Source: Peptoniphilaceae bacterium (GTDB lineage Bacteria; Bacillota; Clostridia; Tissierellales; Peptoniphilaceae). Taken from it: 64,000 bases of DNA. Shown here in pieces: positions 63,578 to 64,000 of this stretch. Each line of letters opens with the position of its first letter. Positions within the stretch are counted from its first letter, which is position 1. The notes under the pieces are model-generated. The model was not told where the DNA came from and did no database searches. It worked only from the letters and a program-made list of their open reading frames with translations. Position numbers and translations under genes: made by a program. The stretch lies in NCBI GenBank assembly GCA_902363535.1, contig CABJAE010000004.1, forward strand, positions 1 to 64,000. The letters are read 5' to 3'.

Positions 63578-64000
63578 CTACATAAAGATGCCGCCGAATT
63601 GTACAAAGAGCGGTGCGAAGACCAAGGAAACGATGGTGATCAGTTTGATCAAGATGTTCAAACTCGGACCGGACGTATCCTTGAAGGGGTCGCCGACGGT
63701 ATCGCCGGTAACGGCCGCTTTGTGTGCATCGGAGCCTTTGCCGCCGTGGGCGCCGCCTTCGATGAATTTCTTGGCATTGTCCCAAGCGCCGCCGGCATTA
63801 CTCATAAAGATAGCCATTAAGACGCCGGTAACCAGTGCACCTGCTTGCAAGCCGCCTAAAGCTTCCGTACCTAAGAAGAAGCCGACGACTAAGGGAACAA
63901 CAACAGCGATGATGCCGGGAACGATCATTTCTCTTAATGCAGCAGTAGTGGAAATGTCGACGCATTTTGCGTATTCCGGAGTCGCTTTTCCTTCCATGAT
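63578..64000 (-). CDS. hppA: Membrane-bound ion-pumping pyrophosphatase, C-terminal part (runs off the window)
   Basis: The frame is open to the window edge; the Met at 63997 is internal. The visible 139-140 residues include the highly conserved [40 protein letters not shown] and [20 protein letters not shown] of H+/Na+-translocating pyrophosphatases, with the last membrane helices. The enzyme hydrolyses PPi and pumps ions out of the cytoplasm. The residues that decide ion and K+ dependence lie outside the window. Confidence 0.93.
   Translation of the reverse strand: MMEGKATPEYAKCVDISTTAALREMIVPGIIAVVVPLVVGFFLGTEALGGLQAGALVTGVLMAIFMSNAGGAWDNAKKFIEGGAHGGKGSDAHKAAVTGDTVGDPFKDTSGPSLNILIKLITIVSLVFAPLFVQFGGIFM

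Overview
The window looks like the chromosome of a Gram-positive anaerobe of the Firmicutes, most likely a Tissierellia/Peptoniphilaceae-type organism with moderately high GC. The signs are strong AAGGAGG ribosome binding sites, a long S10-spc-alpha ribosomal operon with a KOW (L14e-like) gene and a zinc-ribbon S14, a CtsR/McsA/McsB/ClpC stress operon, copper-amine-oxidase-N and SLH surface proteins, and a membrane pyrophosphatase at the right edge. The genus is an inference. No rRNA, tRNA or CRISPR array was recognised.

Layout. Positions 1-4.8 kb are the AT-rich end of a Tn1549/CTn-type integrative conjugative element: truncated coupling protein, antirepressor, PcfB, DnaC-like ATPase, RepA and a small membrane protein. 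It ends in an orphan 3' piece of a methionyl-tRNA synthetase gene abutting host DNA. Positions 5.3-12.4 kb hold a tightly overlapping leftward operon: two ABC half-transporters, an ECF S, T and fused AA' ATPase module, and an AraC regulator. It resembles siaDEFGH-like heme/metallophore loci, and its promoter carries AraC-type direct repeats and a Fur-like box. Positions 12.7-16.2 kb encode an unusual three-gene signalling unit: a polytopic sensor with a degenerate kinase domain, an active HisKA_3-type kinase and a NarL/LuxR-type regulator. Positions 16.3-20.5 kb hold surface and membrane-stress genes (CuAO-N, zinc-ribbon protein, SPFH/SHOCT, SLH).

Positions 20.7-34.5 kb are the ribosomal protein operon rpsJ to rplQ with secY, adk, infA and rpoA. 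It lacks map and rpsD at their common positions and has a promoter plus a terminator-like hairpin in the rpsJ leader. Positions 34.9-49.2 kb hold small redox enzymes, a CtsR-controlled dnaJ-like/clpB unit, smpB-rnr, ddl, a membrane-anchored MurF-like ligase with a hydrolase, a GntR regulator, a GNAT/racemase-like fusion and folA.

Positions 49.2-55.2 kb are a second AT-rich island with a complete BceRS-BceAB-type peptide sensing and detoxification module. It is flanked by direct copies of one IS150-like terminus and by broken mobile genes. Positions 55.2-64 kb return to host genes: an ECF S component, radA, clpC-mcsB-mcsA-ctsR, a second CuAO-N protein and the 3' end of hppA.

The most interesting items are the pseudokinase/kinase/regulator triad, the AraC-controlled ECF-ABC operon, the GNAT fused to a racemase-like domain that lacks both catalytic cysteines, the MurF-like ligase whose N-terminal domain is replaced by membrane helices, and the two recombination scars that bound the foreign islands.
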